DNA from: Centropus unirufus
Taxonomy: Eukaryota > Chordata > Aves > Cuculiformes > Centropidae
Assembly: GCA_013397695.1 (NCBI GenBank)
Contig: VYZI01000182.1
Coordinates: 728,924-792,923 of the forward strand
DNA length: 64,000 bases
Direction: 5' to 3'
The notes beneath the pieces are model-generated. The model saw nothing but the letters and a program-made list of their open reading frames with translations, had not been told where the DNA came from and ran no database searches. The position numbers were made by a program, and so were the translations under genes. Positions within the stretch are counted from its first letter, which is position 1. Every line of letters begins with the position of its first letter. Of this stretch, positions 20,905 through 32,915 are shown one piece after another.

Positions 20905-23448
20905 ACCACCAGTATTAGGCTCTGCCGACACACTAAGCAGGCCAGCTCTGTTAACAAGGACTGTAAACAGCCCCAGTATCCACTTGCCAGGCACCAACAG
21001 CAGCAGCCATGGTAACAAATAGATCATCTGAATTAATTCCAGCCCTTTCCGCTTTTCTTGTTCCTCTTCCATTTCTGTTTCCCAGCTAAGATCATTAAAA
21101 TCCCATCAAAATAGTCAAGCCACTTGCCAGCATGAGGATCACATTTCCATCAACAATTAAGCCAGAAAGTGAACCTCAGGCTTTGACAAGTCCCATCTTG
21201 AGGCATCTCCATCAGCCTCATCAAAACCCAACTCTTTCTAAGCACGCTTATCCAAAGGGCACGGATCCCTCCTTTTAGAGGAGTCACTCCAGACTGCACT
21301 CAGGTTTAATAGGAAATGCCACCAAAGCCTTTACATACATTGAGACCTATTCTAGCAGCTCAATTTTTATGCAAAGCAATTAAAACACTGCTTTCATTAA
21401 TGTCAGCCTGGGCTCTTTATACACATGAGACAGAGCTGTGCGTAACCACAGGCCCAGGGATGCACCCCCATCCATGTTCCCTTCTCCCCAGTAACCATCC
21501 TCGACTGGAGAGCTGCTTACAGTGCTCCAGCACTCACAGTGACAGCCTTCCTGGGCTATCAGCATATATTAGGATGCTTAGAGCAGAGAAGCGTTTGTGG
21601 TGCCCACTTTGCTCACTGACATCCCTTTTTCACCGCCCTAGGACACAGCCACTCTAACATCAGGTACCAGAAAATTAGAGGAATTAATTCAAAGAATAAC
21701 ATTTACAGGCAGCCCACACCAACATAAGAAACCCAACAGATTTTTCTCATCTCCATCCAGGTCTTCAGTCTCAGGAGTACCCTTTGTAATCTGTGTCCTT
21801 TCCATATGTTCACTGGCTTCTCCTGGAACCACGCTGCACATGGACTGCTCCCTCCACCCTCCCACTGTGCCTTGGCAGCGCTTTTGAGCCCTGGCACTGC
21901 GGATATTCCTCTATATGGGAGCCCTCATGGCAATTTATGTCCTCCAGCATAGCTCTCAATAAGGATGCTCCATAAAATTACAGGAAAAATCAAGGAATTT
22001 TTTGGTGTGGGGCTTTCTGCTGCTTGGGGTGGGGAGAGCTTTCTGCTGCTGTTTTTTGTCAGAGTGGTGCTAACTGCATAACAGGAATTGATGGCATCCA
22101 TTTATCCACAGATAACCATAAGGCTGACAGGACATCCCTTTTCCCACGGCATCAGCCTGTCTCTATGTGTTTTTACCCAGACAAAGCACCCAGCTCCTCT
22201 TCAGCACCTCTGCCTGTGCTCTTCCTTTCAGGGATCCTCATCTGGTTAAAATACACAGCAGTGAGATGGCACTTGTCAATATTTGTCCAGAGAGATTGCC
22301 ATTTGAGAGGAACCCTCCAGGGCCAGCCCCGTGGCGGAGGCACAGTGGCAGCAGATGTCCTCACAGCTGCAGCAGCCCACGAGAACAGGCAGTACAGTGG
22401 CTTTTGGCAAACAGAAGCCACGTATGGGGCTCGATTGGCTCTTTCTTGTGTTTATATTTGCCTTTTCCTCATCTCACAAGGCAGGGAGACAGATGCCCTC
22501 TCCTAGCAAACACAAGCGAAGCTGTTGATACTTTCCAAGTCCTAAGGAATTCATTTTTAAGCACCATATTCTCTTCTTGGATTTAAAAAGTTGCCTATAG
22601 CTTTAGCTGTGTAACTGCCAAAAAGTTAGTTACAGAACAGTAAAGTTTTTGCTAGCTGGTTATTTATGATACTTAAACCAAAACACCCTCTTGTAAATCT
22701 CACACACTCAAATTAATTAGATTTACTGTCCTGAATGGGTGACCATCCAGCAGTAAAAACTAAAGTTCCTGTACAAATAATGAATTAGCTCAGCCATCCA
22801 ATACATCAAAGCATCAAAACAGTCTCTTAAGAACTTAATTGCCATCCGTGCTCCAAATTAATGGCCTTAAACAGGTATCCAGAAGGCTATCAGGGAAGCT
22901 GCTTTAGATCTGCAAGGGCAAGATTTAAGGAAAATAAACCACAAAATGCAGGATGAAACCCAAATATGATCTGCCTGGAAGCCACGTGTTAGTAACAAGG
23001 GGTGCTTACTTGCACACTCCTAGAGGCTTTTGCTTTCATGACACTGGGAAGCGATGTCAAGCGTTTAGGGCACTCCTTGGCGCTGCAAGAACTGCACTTC
23101 TCCAGTCTCAGCTGCTAAAGATGTTGCTTTATATGCAAAACTGAAGCCCGATTGCAGCTCTTGACAAAACAACAGAGACAAGTGTTTGAGGGGAAAGGAG
23201 CGCTTGTGTATGCTGTTAACACTGGAACCTGTTTGCAGAACATTTCAAACTGGTCCAGCCCCTCCTTCCCTGAAAGGATCAACACTTCCACCCTCACCAC
23301 AGCGAGACCCAATGCAGAACACCCTGACACCACAGATGTTGTAACAAGATCCTTGTAGAAAAGAAATCGACCCTATATGCTGACATTTACACAATTACTG
23401 TCATTTAAACTGGCAAAGACACCTTTTCATTATTTTTTTATTAATTTA
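20905..23448. other. Unique sequence with overlapping open frames at 22.0-22.6 kb
   Basis: No gene is recognised. At 22024-22506 a 160-codon plus frame and at 22167-22586 a 139-codon plus frame in another phase are both open over unique, moderately GC-rich DNA. Neither has a motif I recognise. AT-rich words such as TCAAATTAATTAGATTTAC lie near 22708. Confidence 0.45.
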
Positions 23449-23498
23449 TGGTTGGACTCGACCTCAAAGGTCTTCTGCAACCTGGTGATTCTATGATT
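23449..23498 (+). mobile_element. CR1 extreme 3' end, type C
   Basis: ATGGTTGGACTCGACCTC, AAAGGTCTTCTGCAACC and TGGTGATTCTATGATTAT. About 50 bp including one octamer unit. Confidence 0.9.
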
Positions 23499-24277
23499 AT
23501 ACTGCCTTGAATAAAGGGGGCCCTGGGCTATGCAGCTTGGTGCCCTGCATTCCCACGATGCAAATAAACTCTCATCACGATTTCTAATGCAAGTTCTTGG
23601 CGCAACGCTGCCACTGAATTCAGTTCTGTGTGTTCATTAACAAGAAAAATGGCAATTGGCTGTTGTCCAGTTACTCACCTACCTAGCTCTTAACCTCCAT
23701 CGCATCGCAGCTCCCTTCCCTCTTTGGCAAACGCTGTCACTTGGCAGGAATGAAGCCACTTTTCGTCTGGAAGTGGCGTGAACATCACTTTAAACTGCTC
23801 GGGTAAGGCCAGAGGAAAGCTCTGGGCATGGACTGTGCCGGGCAGTTCACTGACCTTAAAGATCCCCCACTACAAAACCTGCTTTTACACAAAGAAAAAT
23901 AGGAGCATACCACATATCATCATGGGCAATAAAACCAGCAATGTTTGGTCAGTCGTGGGATGTAAACCCATCGCATGGCGACAGATCAGTGTTGCATTAC
24001 AGAAATGATTCCTTACAGTATCATTTAAAGATGTGTTTTAATCCCAAAGCACTACTCAGGCTATTACTTTCTTATGAGTGACTTCATAAACGATGATTAC
24101 CACTAACCCGCAACAGTAAATAGGAAGAAACAGGCAGGTTTTATTTTCCCATAGCAGAACTGTGGGAAAACACATGGATGTTTTATGCTTACTTAAGCAG
24201 TAATGATGCATTCTGAGATCTCGGCCTGCCCCCGCTCTGCCCCTCAGGCAGGCTTTGCTCATTGCTCGAGCCAGATA
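23499..24277. other. Unique sequence
   Basis: No gene, RNA or repeat is recognised. Short open frames only. Confidence 0.5.
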
Positions 24278-24411
24278 ATTATAGAACCCTTTGGGTGGAA
24301 AAGACCTTTGAGATCGAGTCCGACCACCCACATCCACTGCTGAACCATTCCTGAGCACCTCCTCTGCCTCTCAAATTCCTCCAGGGATGGGGACTCCACC
24401 ACTGCCCTGCA
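24278..24411 (-). mobile_element. CR1 3' end, type C
   Basis: ATTATAGAACCCTTTGGGTG, GACCTTTGAGATCGAGTCCG, CTCCAGGGATGGGGACTCC and ACCACTGCCCTGC. About 135 bp, missing part of the middle relative to longer type C copies. Confidence 0.9.
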
Positions 24412-25871
24412 TAAACTCAAAAGAGTTGGGAGTTAAAGGGGAGGTAGATTATAGCAGTAAGTGATTTTAATTGAGTGTGAACCAATCTTAATACACCCCA
24501 TTTACCATTCTGGACCCCTTTTCAGTACCTGTTTTTCATTACGACACATCCTCTCTTAACTTGTTCATCACAGAAGGTAACGCACAAGAGATGTGGAGAA
24601 CAAAAACCCGTAAACAAGCAACCTGGCAACAGAGGAGACATGTGGAGGAGTATGGAGTCTGGCCATTTTATAGCAAATAATCGAAGTTTTTCTTTAAGAA
24701 AGAGGCCATTGACACGAAAGGCTATTTTTAATATCAGTAACTTCTTCATGCACAAACTCCTCCATCAGCTCTGCTATTACAAGGATTCCAACCTGAAACA
24801 AGTACTCTGATAAAGCGCCAGCCATCATAAATCACAGTCAGAGTATACCTTTTGCTTAGTAAAACCTTATTTGAAAAGGAAAAATAAAGGCATCAGCAGG
24901 GCCAAGAGACTCAGTGTTTCAGAATTATTTTTGACTGGTGCAGATGCCCGCCAAAAGAAATCATAAAATTACCAGCTGGGTGCAAAAAAACACTTTAATA
25001 TCTTAATTCTCCGTAAAGCTGCTCGGCTCACTTTATACTTGTCTGAGGTTCAATAAAGATTTTGTTTCCTTTTGTTATAAAGGCACTGGTGGAGAAGCAC
25101 GTATCATCTTTTATTGGTACTGGGATCAGTTCTGTTCACTCAGGCCTGGTGCCTGACCCACAGTTTTTAGAGCACCTGAACATCGCATCCAGGCACCCAG
25201 GTGTCTCATTTGGCCTCGAGTCACTCGAAACCTGGCCCGTTCACACACTTTCTAAACAAGCCAAGCTGCATTCAACCTGCTCTTAACACAAAGTCCTGCA
25301 AAGCTGAGTAACAGATGTTTGGAGGGCAAGGGCTGCAGTCACAAAACATCACTTTTTGTGGCAAAATGAATCCGTCAAAGCTATGATCTCAGGATATTGG
25401 TTAATGACAAGCAAATACCTAACTACAGCTTTTCCAAGATGGGTTTTTCATGCCCAAAATAAATCACTTGGACTGACTTCTCTCAAACTGCTGTGAATGC
25501 ACAACGCAACCAAAGGAAGCCAAGCAGGGTCATTTGTATCCATAACCTGCACCACAAGAGAAATTAATGTCACATTTGTGGGTTACAAAGTCTATTTTAG
25601 CAGCCTAAGTGTCCCAGCTCAGCATCCCCTGGCAGCCAGCAGCAAAACTGGGCAGCTTGAAACCCAGTCCTCTCCCAGGAAATGGGAGGAATGAAACAAG
25701 AGAGATGCGCAACAATAACAATAAAAGACAGAAAATAAAGGAATAACAAAATATAGACAAGCACACAGAGCGAGTTCCAGCTCCTTGATGACCCAACCAC
25801 AACACTGATGCCGCAGGACAGGTGAGCAAGGTCCCAAGAAGAGGAGCACTGGATCCACCAGCAAGTGGGTG
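24412..25871. other. Unique sequence
   Basis: No gene is recognised. Open frames on the minus strand at 25597-26113 run into the adjacent CR1 and take most of their length from it. Confidence 0.5.
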
Positions 25872-26081
25872 CATTCAGATCTTTGGGAGAAATGTTTTGG
25901 TGTGAGGGTGGGGAGGACCTGGCCCAGGTTGCCCAGAGCAGTGGTGGCTGCCCCATCCCTGGAGATGTTGAAGGCCAGGTTGGATGAGGTTTGGAGCCCC
26001 CTGTTCCAGTCGGAGTTGTCCCTGCCCATGGCAGGGGAGCGGAAATGGATGGGCTTTGAGGTCCCTTTTGACCCAATGATT
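25872..26081 (+). mobile_element. CR1 3' end, type A
   Basis: Begins TTCAGATCTTTGGGAG, just downstream of the shared stop position. The frame reads VGRTWPRLPRAVVAAPSLEM and the copy ends GGGCTTTGAGGTCCC and CCAATGATT. It is convergent with a minus copy 247 bp away. Confidence 0.95.
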
Positions 26082-26327
26082 AAGGATAACTTGAAACTTC
26101 TTGCCATTGACACACTCCAGCACTTTGAAAATGCCAGCTTTCCCTAATCACTTTAACATTTCCAGTCACAGAAGTGCATTGTATTGAATAACATGAAATC
26201 CATTTTTATAGGAATCAGATAGAAGGGGCCCTTTTGCATGGGTAAAAATGCTGTCCCACTCTCTTCTGAAATATGTGATTCCCTAAGAAAAGCTCTGATA
26301 ATTTGGTTTCTCTAGGTAAACACTACT

Positions 26328-26479
26328 TCATATAATCATAAAATGGTTTGAATTGAAAGGGTCCTCAAAGCCCAGCCAGCTCCAACCTCCTTGCCATGCA
26401 CAGGGACACCTCCTCCTGGATCAGGGGGCTCCAAGCCACATCCAACCTGGCCTTCAACACCTCCAAGGACAGGGTCACC
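26328..26479 (-). mobile_element. CR1 3' end, type A
   Basis: TCATATAATCATAAAATGG, then CTTGCCATGCACAGGGACAC, TGGATCAGGGGGCTCC and AACACCTCCAAGGACAGGG. About 150 bp. It faces the plus copy at 25872-26081. Confidence 0.94.
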
Positions 26480-26997
26480 AGGCAAAAGAGCTTGAAGTAT
26501 TCTCTTATAGAGCTGTCAGTAACAGCCAACACTACTTCCCTACCCAAACCTTGTGCCCAGAAATGCATTAAACCCAGTACCACTCCAAGAGAAGCTGAAA
26601 CATAGCAACACTGGTGGAGTAAAAGCATCCCAGAAAGAACAGAGTGGACAATAGATCCCAACGTGTTGCCTCCATTTAGTAAAGGCTTGATTTGAAAGGA
26701 GTTAAAGCACTTAAATGCTTTTAGAAACCTGACCCTTACCCACATTCATATCTGTTCAAAAAAAGAACTTGAAATCCATCAATGGGATGCTACAAAACCC
26801 AGGGGCTAAATGTGCCACACAATAAAACATGGAACCAAAAACTCAGGGGATAGGCACAGAATAACACTATTTTACCTCTGCAGCATAAAATATTGGCTTT
26901 CTGGAACATCTGAACCATAGTTTTGAAATCTTCCAATGAAAAATGTATCACAAGGACAAAACCCAATGCTATCAGCACATGCACACAGGAGAGTATC
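26480..26997. other. Unique sequence
   Basis: Nothing recognised beyond unique DNA between two CR1 copies. Confidence 0.5.
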
Positions 26998-27584
26998 ATA
27001 AATTCATAGAATGCTCTGAATTGGGTGAGACCCACGAGGACCATCGAGTCCAGCTCCTGTCCCTGCACAGAACACCCCAACATTCACCCCGTGGGACTGA
27101 GGGCCTTGGCCAATGCTTCTGGAATATTGTCAGGATGGGGCTGTGCCTGCTTCCCGGGGAGCCGTTCCAGGGCTCCACCACCCTCTGGGGGAAGAACCTT
27201 CTCCTCATGTCCAACCCAACCTTCCCCTGGCCCAGCTTCCTGGCATTCCCTTGGGTCCAGAGAGAAGAGCTCAGAGTCTGCTGCTCCTCCTCCCCTTGTG
27301 AGGAACCTGCGGCCCATTATGAGGTCTCTCCTCAGCCTACTCCAGGCTGAGCCGATCAAGTGCCTCGAGCCACTCCTCTCACGGCTTCCTCTCCAAGTCC
27401 CTCACCACCTCCACTGCTGGACACTCTCCAGCACCTTTAGATCCTCTTTATCCTGTGGCACCCCGAACTGCCCCCATACTCAAGGTGGAGCAGAGCAGGA
27501 CAATCCCTCCCAGCCCGGCTCATCATGCTGTGCTGGCCACTCCCCAGGACACGGCTGCCCCTCTTGGCTGCCAGGGCTCTGCTA
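26998..27584 (-). mobile_element. CR1, type B, inverted sister of 4198-4781
   Basis: Starts ATAAATTCATAGAATGCTC and CATCGAGTCCAGCTCCTG. The complement matches the 4.2-kb copy along its length, sharing ATGGGCCGCAGGTTCC and GGCACTTGATCGGCTCAGCC, and ends at the same 5' word GCAGAGCCCTGGCAGCC. Flanking DNA differs on the 5' side. A minus-sense frame reads MRRRFFPQRVVEPWNGSPG. Confidence 0.95.
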
Positions 27585-28813
27585 GCTCACATTCCAAGAC
27601 TCCATGGGCACTAATTCTTCTAGGTCACATTCTCTCAGCCTCTCAAAGGGCAGATGAATTAGATGGATTCCGTTTTTATGGTATTCTAACTGAAGTAAAG
27701 GTGGCCCATAATTGCTATTATCTTTTAGTTTTTAACAGCTTGCTCAGCTCTGCTCCCACTGCAACCACCCAAGCACTTTCCTCTCCAGTGATTGCACACA
27801 GAGCAAGACACGCAACAAGGCAAGGCAATGGTAATGACATTTCAGCTAATTATGAGGCCACGAGCAACTAATCACACAGCATGTCAGTCACTTGAAAGAG
27901 TCACCCTGAATGCCAAGGGTATAAATTAGCAATCGAAATATTTACATTTTGAAGATGCAACTTTGCCCCAAAGGGTAAACAGAGAGAACTGCTGACAGTT
28001 TCTCCCCATGTCTCACTCATGGAAGAGGAGCCAGCAGAAACCAAAGCGGCTCAGAACCTGTAGAAGCTATTTCAGTGCATCACAGTAATGGGCACAAGGC
28101 AAATCCTGTTCCAAGTGCAAGTGCAGAGACCCCGTGCCAGGTAAATGAGCTCAAATTAACATTAACAAGATCCTAGGGCAGCCTACAAAAAACTTTCAGC
28201 AACTCAACATTTAAACTTTCATTTTAATATCAGCACAAGATCCTTCCTTCTGTCACTCCAAAAAGCCACTTTGTCTGCCACAAAGCCACCTCCCCGCAGC
28301 TGGGAATTCATACCAAAACGTTTCTTTCTTTGAAAATATTCCATTTCCCAATAAAAAGCTTGTTCAACTAACTCTGTTATCTCTCTGTATATTTAAAAGG
28401 GACATTAATTATACTTTAAATAGTTCCCAACAAATCCTCCCCATTCTCCCAGATTCCAGTATTAGCAAGTGAATTAATCCTCAGCCATTTATCTGGCTTA
28501 AGGTTAATTGATATATGACTCAATCTCATTTCTACCCAAAGAAATAAAGCAACACACATTCTGGATGGATAGGTAGCAAGCTCCTATTCACAGATTTCTA
28601 TAGACAATCACCTGCCCTCATTCAGAACTCCTCCTTCCTCCAGTGTTCTATTATCCATCTTCATGTATTCAAGAATCACCTGATTTCACCTACAAATTCC
28701 TTCACACTTCATCTGGCCTGTAATTATTAAAGAACTTGGAGATAGAGGAAGGACTGGGCAGAAATGCAGATGCATGAGGAAATGGCCATGCCGAGGTATT
28801 AATGGTACTTTGC
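27585..28813. other. Unique sequence, partly AT-rich
   Basis: No gene is recognised. 27640-27960 contains CAGCTAATTATGAGGCC and GGCCCATAATTGCTATTATC, resembling conserved non-coding DNA by composition. 28370-28520 is also AT-rich. Confidence 0.45.
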
Positions 28814-29418
28814 AAACCCCAACCTGGGCCACATCCAGAGCAGTGAGGCCAGCAGGGCCAGGGAGGGGATTCTGCCCCTGTGTTGTACTCTGGTGAGGCC
28901 ACATCTCAAACCTGGGAGCTCAGTTTTGGAATCCTCAGTACAGGAAGGACTTGGAGCTGTTGGAGCGAGGCCAGAGGAGGCCACAGAGATGATCCAAGGG
29001 CTGGAGAACCTCCTGTACAAGGCCAGGCTGAGAGAGTTGGGGTTGTTCAGTCTGAAGAACAGAAGGCTCTGGGGAGACATTAGAGCAGCTTCCAGTGCTG
29101 AAAGAGGCTCCAGGAAAGCTGGGGAGGGGCTCTGGATCAGGGAATGCAGGGATAGGATGAGGGGGAAGGGTTTTGAAGCTGCATGAGAAGAGATTGAGAT
29201 GAGATCCTAGGGAGAAATGTTTTGGTGTGAGGGTGGGGAGGCCCTGGCCCAGGTTGCCCAGAGCAGTGGTGGCTGCCCCATCCCTGGAGGTGTTGAAGGT
29301 CAGGTTGGATGGGGCCTGGAGCCCCTGATGCAGTGGGAGGTGTCCCTGCCCATGGCAGGGGGTGGAACTGGCTGGGCTTTGAAGTCTCTTCCAACCCAAA
29401 CTATTCCATGATTCTGTA
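28814..29418 (+). mobile_element. CR1, type A, long copy
   Basis: About 605 bp. ORF2-derived words in order are GCATCCAGAG-like at the start, then MIQGLENLLYKARLRELGLF, LKNRRLWGDI, RDRMRGKGF, the shared TGA at 29200-29202, and LPRAVVAAPSLEV. It ends GGCTGGGCTTTGAAGTCTC and ATTCCATGATTCTG. This copy has an extra earlier stop in the GFEAA segment. Confidence 0.97.
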
Positions 29419-30503
29419 AGAATGCAAAGCTCAGCATCACACACAAACCACAAACACTTGTTATGACCTCCTGTCACACTGGCTACTGGAGACAGACAGC
29501 ATTGACAAGTCTATAAACATAAATGCTGAGTATGAGACATTCTTAAAATCATGACAAAATATCAGGGAAGAAGGGCTAGCGGATTAAGGAACAGGTGATG
29601 ATGATGATGAATGGCTGCAAGGCTGTGGATGACAAGAGGAATCTGACACTATCAGCTCTTCAACCACCCACAATGTACGACAACCGCTTTGTAGGAAAAA
29701 CTGCCTTGAGAGCCCGACTGCCTCTAGAGAAAAGGCTTCCCTGCTGCCCTTTGCTGATCACCTTGACATATGATTGCTCCGTCAGCACCTGTGGGCACAT
29801 TTATCAGCCATAAATACATGGAGGATTTATAACCTACAAGAGGCTCAAGCAATTTCCTGACACTGGATGCATATCTCATTTGTGCTTGCATGTGTATCAC
29901 CACAACCTATAGCTTCTCAGAATTATTTATAGACCAACAAGTAATTAAAATTTTTATTCTGCCCGTTTCTAAGAGTGAAATGAAAAAAAAAATAATCTAC
30001 TTCTTTATTCTTTCATCAACAAAGCTGCTGCCCAACCTCGTAACTCTACGTGCTGTAAAGAACCGTGTAAGTGGCTCCTCATCAAATATACTTTGCATTT
30101 TAAGTGATGCAGTGAAAAAGTGAATGGCTTACTGACTTCTTCCAATGACAGAAAACAAGACATAGAAAATAGAACCTTCCACATCCCATGAACCACACAT
30201 TTGCCCCAAACACTGAGCTTTCCAAAAGCAAAAATTAAGCATCAGGAAGCATCTGCCCAGGACTAGGTAAAAGGAATCCAGGGTTCAGTGCTGAGCCTCT
30301 CATTCTTCCAACCGAGAAACCACGTTCTGTTCTTGACTTTCAAATGTAAGCCTTGTCTGATCTTTATGTGCATTTGTGCTCTGCTCAACTGAGCACCTTT
30401 GTAAAGGATGCCTGCAAATGTGGCAGCTCAAGGCGTGGTATTTATGAGCATGACAAGGCTCTCTGCTCCTATTTTCAGCTCATTACTTTTCTCACTGTGA
30501 CCA
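29419..30503. other. Unique sequence
   Basis: Contains a short (TGA)5 run at 29596-29610 and AT-rich DNA at 29920-30010. No gene is recognised. Confidence 0.5.
29596..29610. repeat. (TGA)5 trinucleotide run
   Basis: TGATGATGATGATGA directly before ATGGCTGC. Short, probably incidental. Confidence 0.85.
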
Positions 30504-30931
30504 TGAGAATAATTACAAAATGGTTTGGGTTGGAAGTGACCTCAAAGCCCAGCCAGTTCCAGCCCCTGCCATGGGCAAGGACGCCTCCCACTGGATCAGG
30601 GAGCTCCAAGCCCCATCCAACCTGGCCTTCAACACCTCCAGGGATGGGGCAGCCACCACTGCTCTGGGAAACCTGGGCCAGGGTCTCCCCACCCTCACAC
30701 CAAAACATTTCTCCCCAAGATCTCATCTCAATCTCCCCTCTTGCAGCTCAAAACCCTTCCCCTCATTCTATTCCTGCCCTCCTTGGATCAAGAGCCCCTC
30801 CCCAGCTTTCCTGGGGCCCCTTTCAGCACTGGAAGCTGCTCTAAGGTCTCCTTGGACCTTCTCCAGGCTCAACAACCCCAACTCTCAAGCCTGGCCTCAT
30901 ACCGGAGGTGCTCCAGCCCTTGGATTATCTT
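30504..30931 (-). mobile_element. CR1, type A
   Basis: About 428 bp, from GAGAATAATTACAAAATGG through CAGCCACCACTGCTCTGG, AAGATCTCATCTCAATC (shared stop as TCA at 30723-30725), AGCACTGGAAGCTGCTC and AACAACCCCAACTCTC to CCAGCCCTTGGATTATC. It is convergent with 28814-29418. Confidence 0.97.
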
Positions 30932-31505
30932 TCAATACAATTTTGGGCTTAACCAACCCAAACTACTACCACAAGCTTTGTAAAGGTGTTTCAGAAGAGC
31001 TCTGGGCTTCTTCCAAGGAACCAAATCCTGCCATGGTAGAATATCCTGCTTTACACGAGGCAGCCATAAATACATATGCAATTGATCCCCTTGGCATTTT
31101 AAATGTTTATGGAAAGCCAATGAATGTTCAGAAAAGAAAAACGTGCAGCTAAGGATGGGGCTGGGATGTGCTCAGAGCTGCCTGCATTTGTACTGTGGGA
31201 CCATCACTTCTGAGCAGGGCAACACAGCACCCAGAGGGAAGCAGTTGCATTGCCTGTAAAGAAACTAAAATCAAACTGATTGGAAGGTGTTTTTCTTCTT
31301 TCAATTGGTTCAAGTATAAAATGAGTGCAAGCCAGTTATTTCCTTTTCCGATCAAAAAATCCCCTCTAGTGATTCCAATTGTCAGAAAAATTTAAAAGGC
31401 GATTAGGAAAGGAAGCCAGTGGGTTCAAAAGCACTTCAGCAGTGACACTACCTGTCCTCTCCAACCAGGACTGGTCTGGCCTAGAAACATTTCTCCATCA
31501 TGAAA
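30932..31505. other. Unique sequence
   Basis: No repeat or gene is recognised. The 210-codon frame 30520-31152 spans the CR1 copy and this flank, and its non-CR1 part has no motif. Confidence 0.5.
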
Positions 31506-31690
31506 GTGTTTTTCCACCTTCACAGTAAGGGTTCTGAGGCCCTGGAACGGCTGCCAGTGAGGGGGTGGAGTCCCCTTCCCTGAAGGGGTTTAAAAGCCAG
31601 GCAGAAACGGGGCTCAGGGATCTGGTTTAGTGGAGGACGGGGACAGGTGGATTCATCCTCAAAGGTCTTTTCCAACCTTGTGGTTCTATG
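31506..31690 (+). mobile_element. CR1 3' end, type C
   Basis: GTGTTTTTCCACC, GGGTTCTGAGGCCCTGGAAC, GGTTTAAAAGCCAGGCAG, CAAAGGTCTTTTCCAACC and TGTGGTTCTATG. About 185 bp. Confidence 0.93.
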
Positions 31691-32608
31691 AAAATATTAA
31701 GGGAATGTTTCAGTATCCAGTCAAACAGCAGCAGCAACACTTCCTCTGGTAACAGAGACAGTAGACAACCTAAGTCACAACAATCTTTTTCCTTTCAAAA
31801 ACCCTAAGCCCAACCAACCACAGTCACTATAAATTCCACATCATCCTCCCAAATTACAGGTTGCTCAGTAGCCTAGAAATGAATGGCTAGAGGAAAAAAA
31901 CGACTCCATGTCCTCTGTTGATCACCCATCTGCATCAGACTCCAAGTGTCTCACTGAGAGGCGTTAATAATTTCACTCATTTATCTGTGCAGGTCCATAG
32001 AAAGAAGAGAATCAGCATTTCAGTACCCCATGCAGAGAAAAAGTGATTTACAGGTTAGAGTGGAACCTTGCTTTCCCTCATAATGCTAAAGAGAGATGCT
32101 ATGCATTTGCTGCCTTTGGAGGAATGCTGCACTGTTTCCTTGGCTGCGAGGTCCATTTGGCAATGTTTTTTTGCAGCACCATGAATTTAATCACATCAAA
32201 CCATCAGCAAAGAAAAATGAAACAGAGGTATTTCTCCCTGGATTGATATTTTAGCAAGAGAAATAGATGTTTTCTTAAAGAGGCAGTTGGCTACATCAGG
32301 TTTTACACCTCTGTTTTCACCTTTGGACTCATTTTGGATTCCACTCCCCATGACTATAAATCAAAAGCAGGTTTTTTTCATATTCAATACAGCTGAATTG
32401 CAGCTGATTTATCTCTGTATTTGTTCTACTGCAGCATGGGTATGACAGGAGAGCGTTCACACCCCAGTGGATATCCAAGGTGGCAGAGGAGCTCCCTTCA
32501 TGCAAGGGATGGAGTTCAGTGCTCCACCATGTAAGATCCCCGGCCAAATGGTAGGGAATTTTTAACACCTAACCCTGCTGACTGAACCTTACATCTGCCA
32601 ACCACCAT
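31691..32608. other. Unique sequence
   Basis: No gene or repeat is recognised. The longest frames are under 80 codons. Confidence 0.5.
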
Positions 32609-32915
32609 GAATCTTTGAATCGTGAAGGTTGGAAAAGACCTCTAAGATCATCCACAGTCCAACAATCAACACAGCTTTTAAAGACTCCCTAGTGCTGTCT
32701 TTCTTTTTTCAGAAAAAGAAATGTTTATGTACAACACAAACCCAACACGCGCTTCTCCTTTCTTGAACCCCTCCAGGGATGGAGGCTCCCCCACCACTCT
32801 GGGCAGCCTGGTCCAGCGCCTCACCACTCTTTCAGTAAAAAAATGTTTCCTAACACCCAATCTAAGCCTCCCCTGGTGCAACTTGAGGCCATTTCCTCTC
32901 ATTCTTCTTTCTGAC
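32609..32915 (-). mobile_element. CR1, type C, interrupted by a 67-bp non-CR1 segment
   Basis: The 3' tail is GAATCGTGAAGGTTGG, then AAAAGACCTCTAAGATCATC. CR1 resumes at CCCAACACGCGCTTC, then CTTGAACCCCTCCAGGG and GGGCAGCCTGGTCCAGCGCC. The complement reads LRLGVRKHFFTERVVRRW, a CR1 ORF2 tail with a sense codon at the position where type A has a stop. The segment 32673-32739 does not belong to CR1 and recurs at 36197. Confidence 0.92.
32673..32739 (+). repeat. 67-bp duplicated segment, copy 1 (inside a CR1)
   Basis: Runs from AGCTTTTAAAGACTCCC to TATGTACAACACAA. It matches 36197-36263 in the same orientation with 4 differences counted by eye (about 94% identity). Because it splits recognisable CR1 words, this copy is probably the inserted one. 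Confidence 0.88.

Noticed and set aside
27025..27585. 186-codon open frame, nearly identical to one at 4183-4686 on the other strand
   Set aside because: Both are antisense frames of the two sister type B CR1 copies. Their similarity reflects the repeat, not a gene pair.
28935..29477. 180-codon minus-strand frame
   Set aside because: Antisense of the CR1 at 28814-29418.
30520..31152. 210-codon plus-strand open frame
   Set aside because: Most of it is the antisense of a CR1 copy (30504-30931). The remainder has no motif, so it is not a gene.
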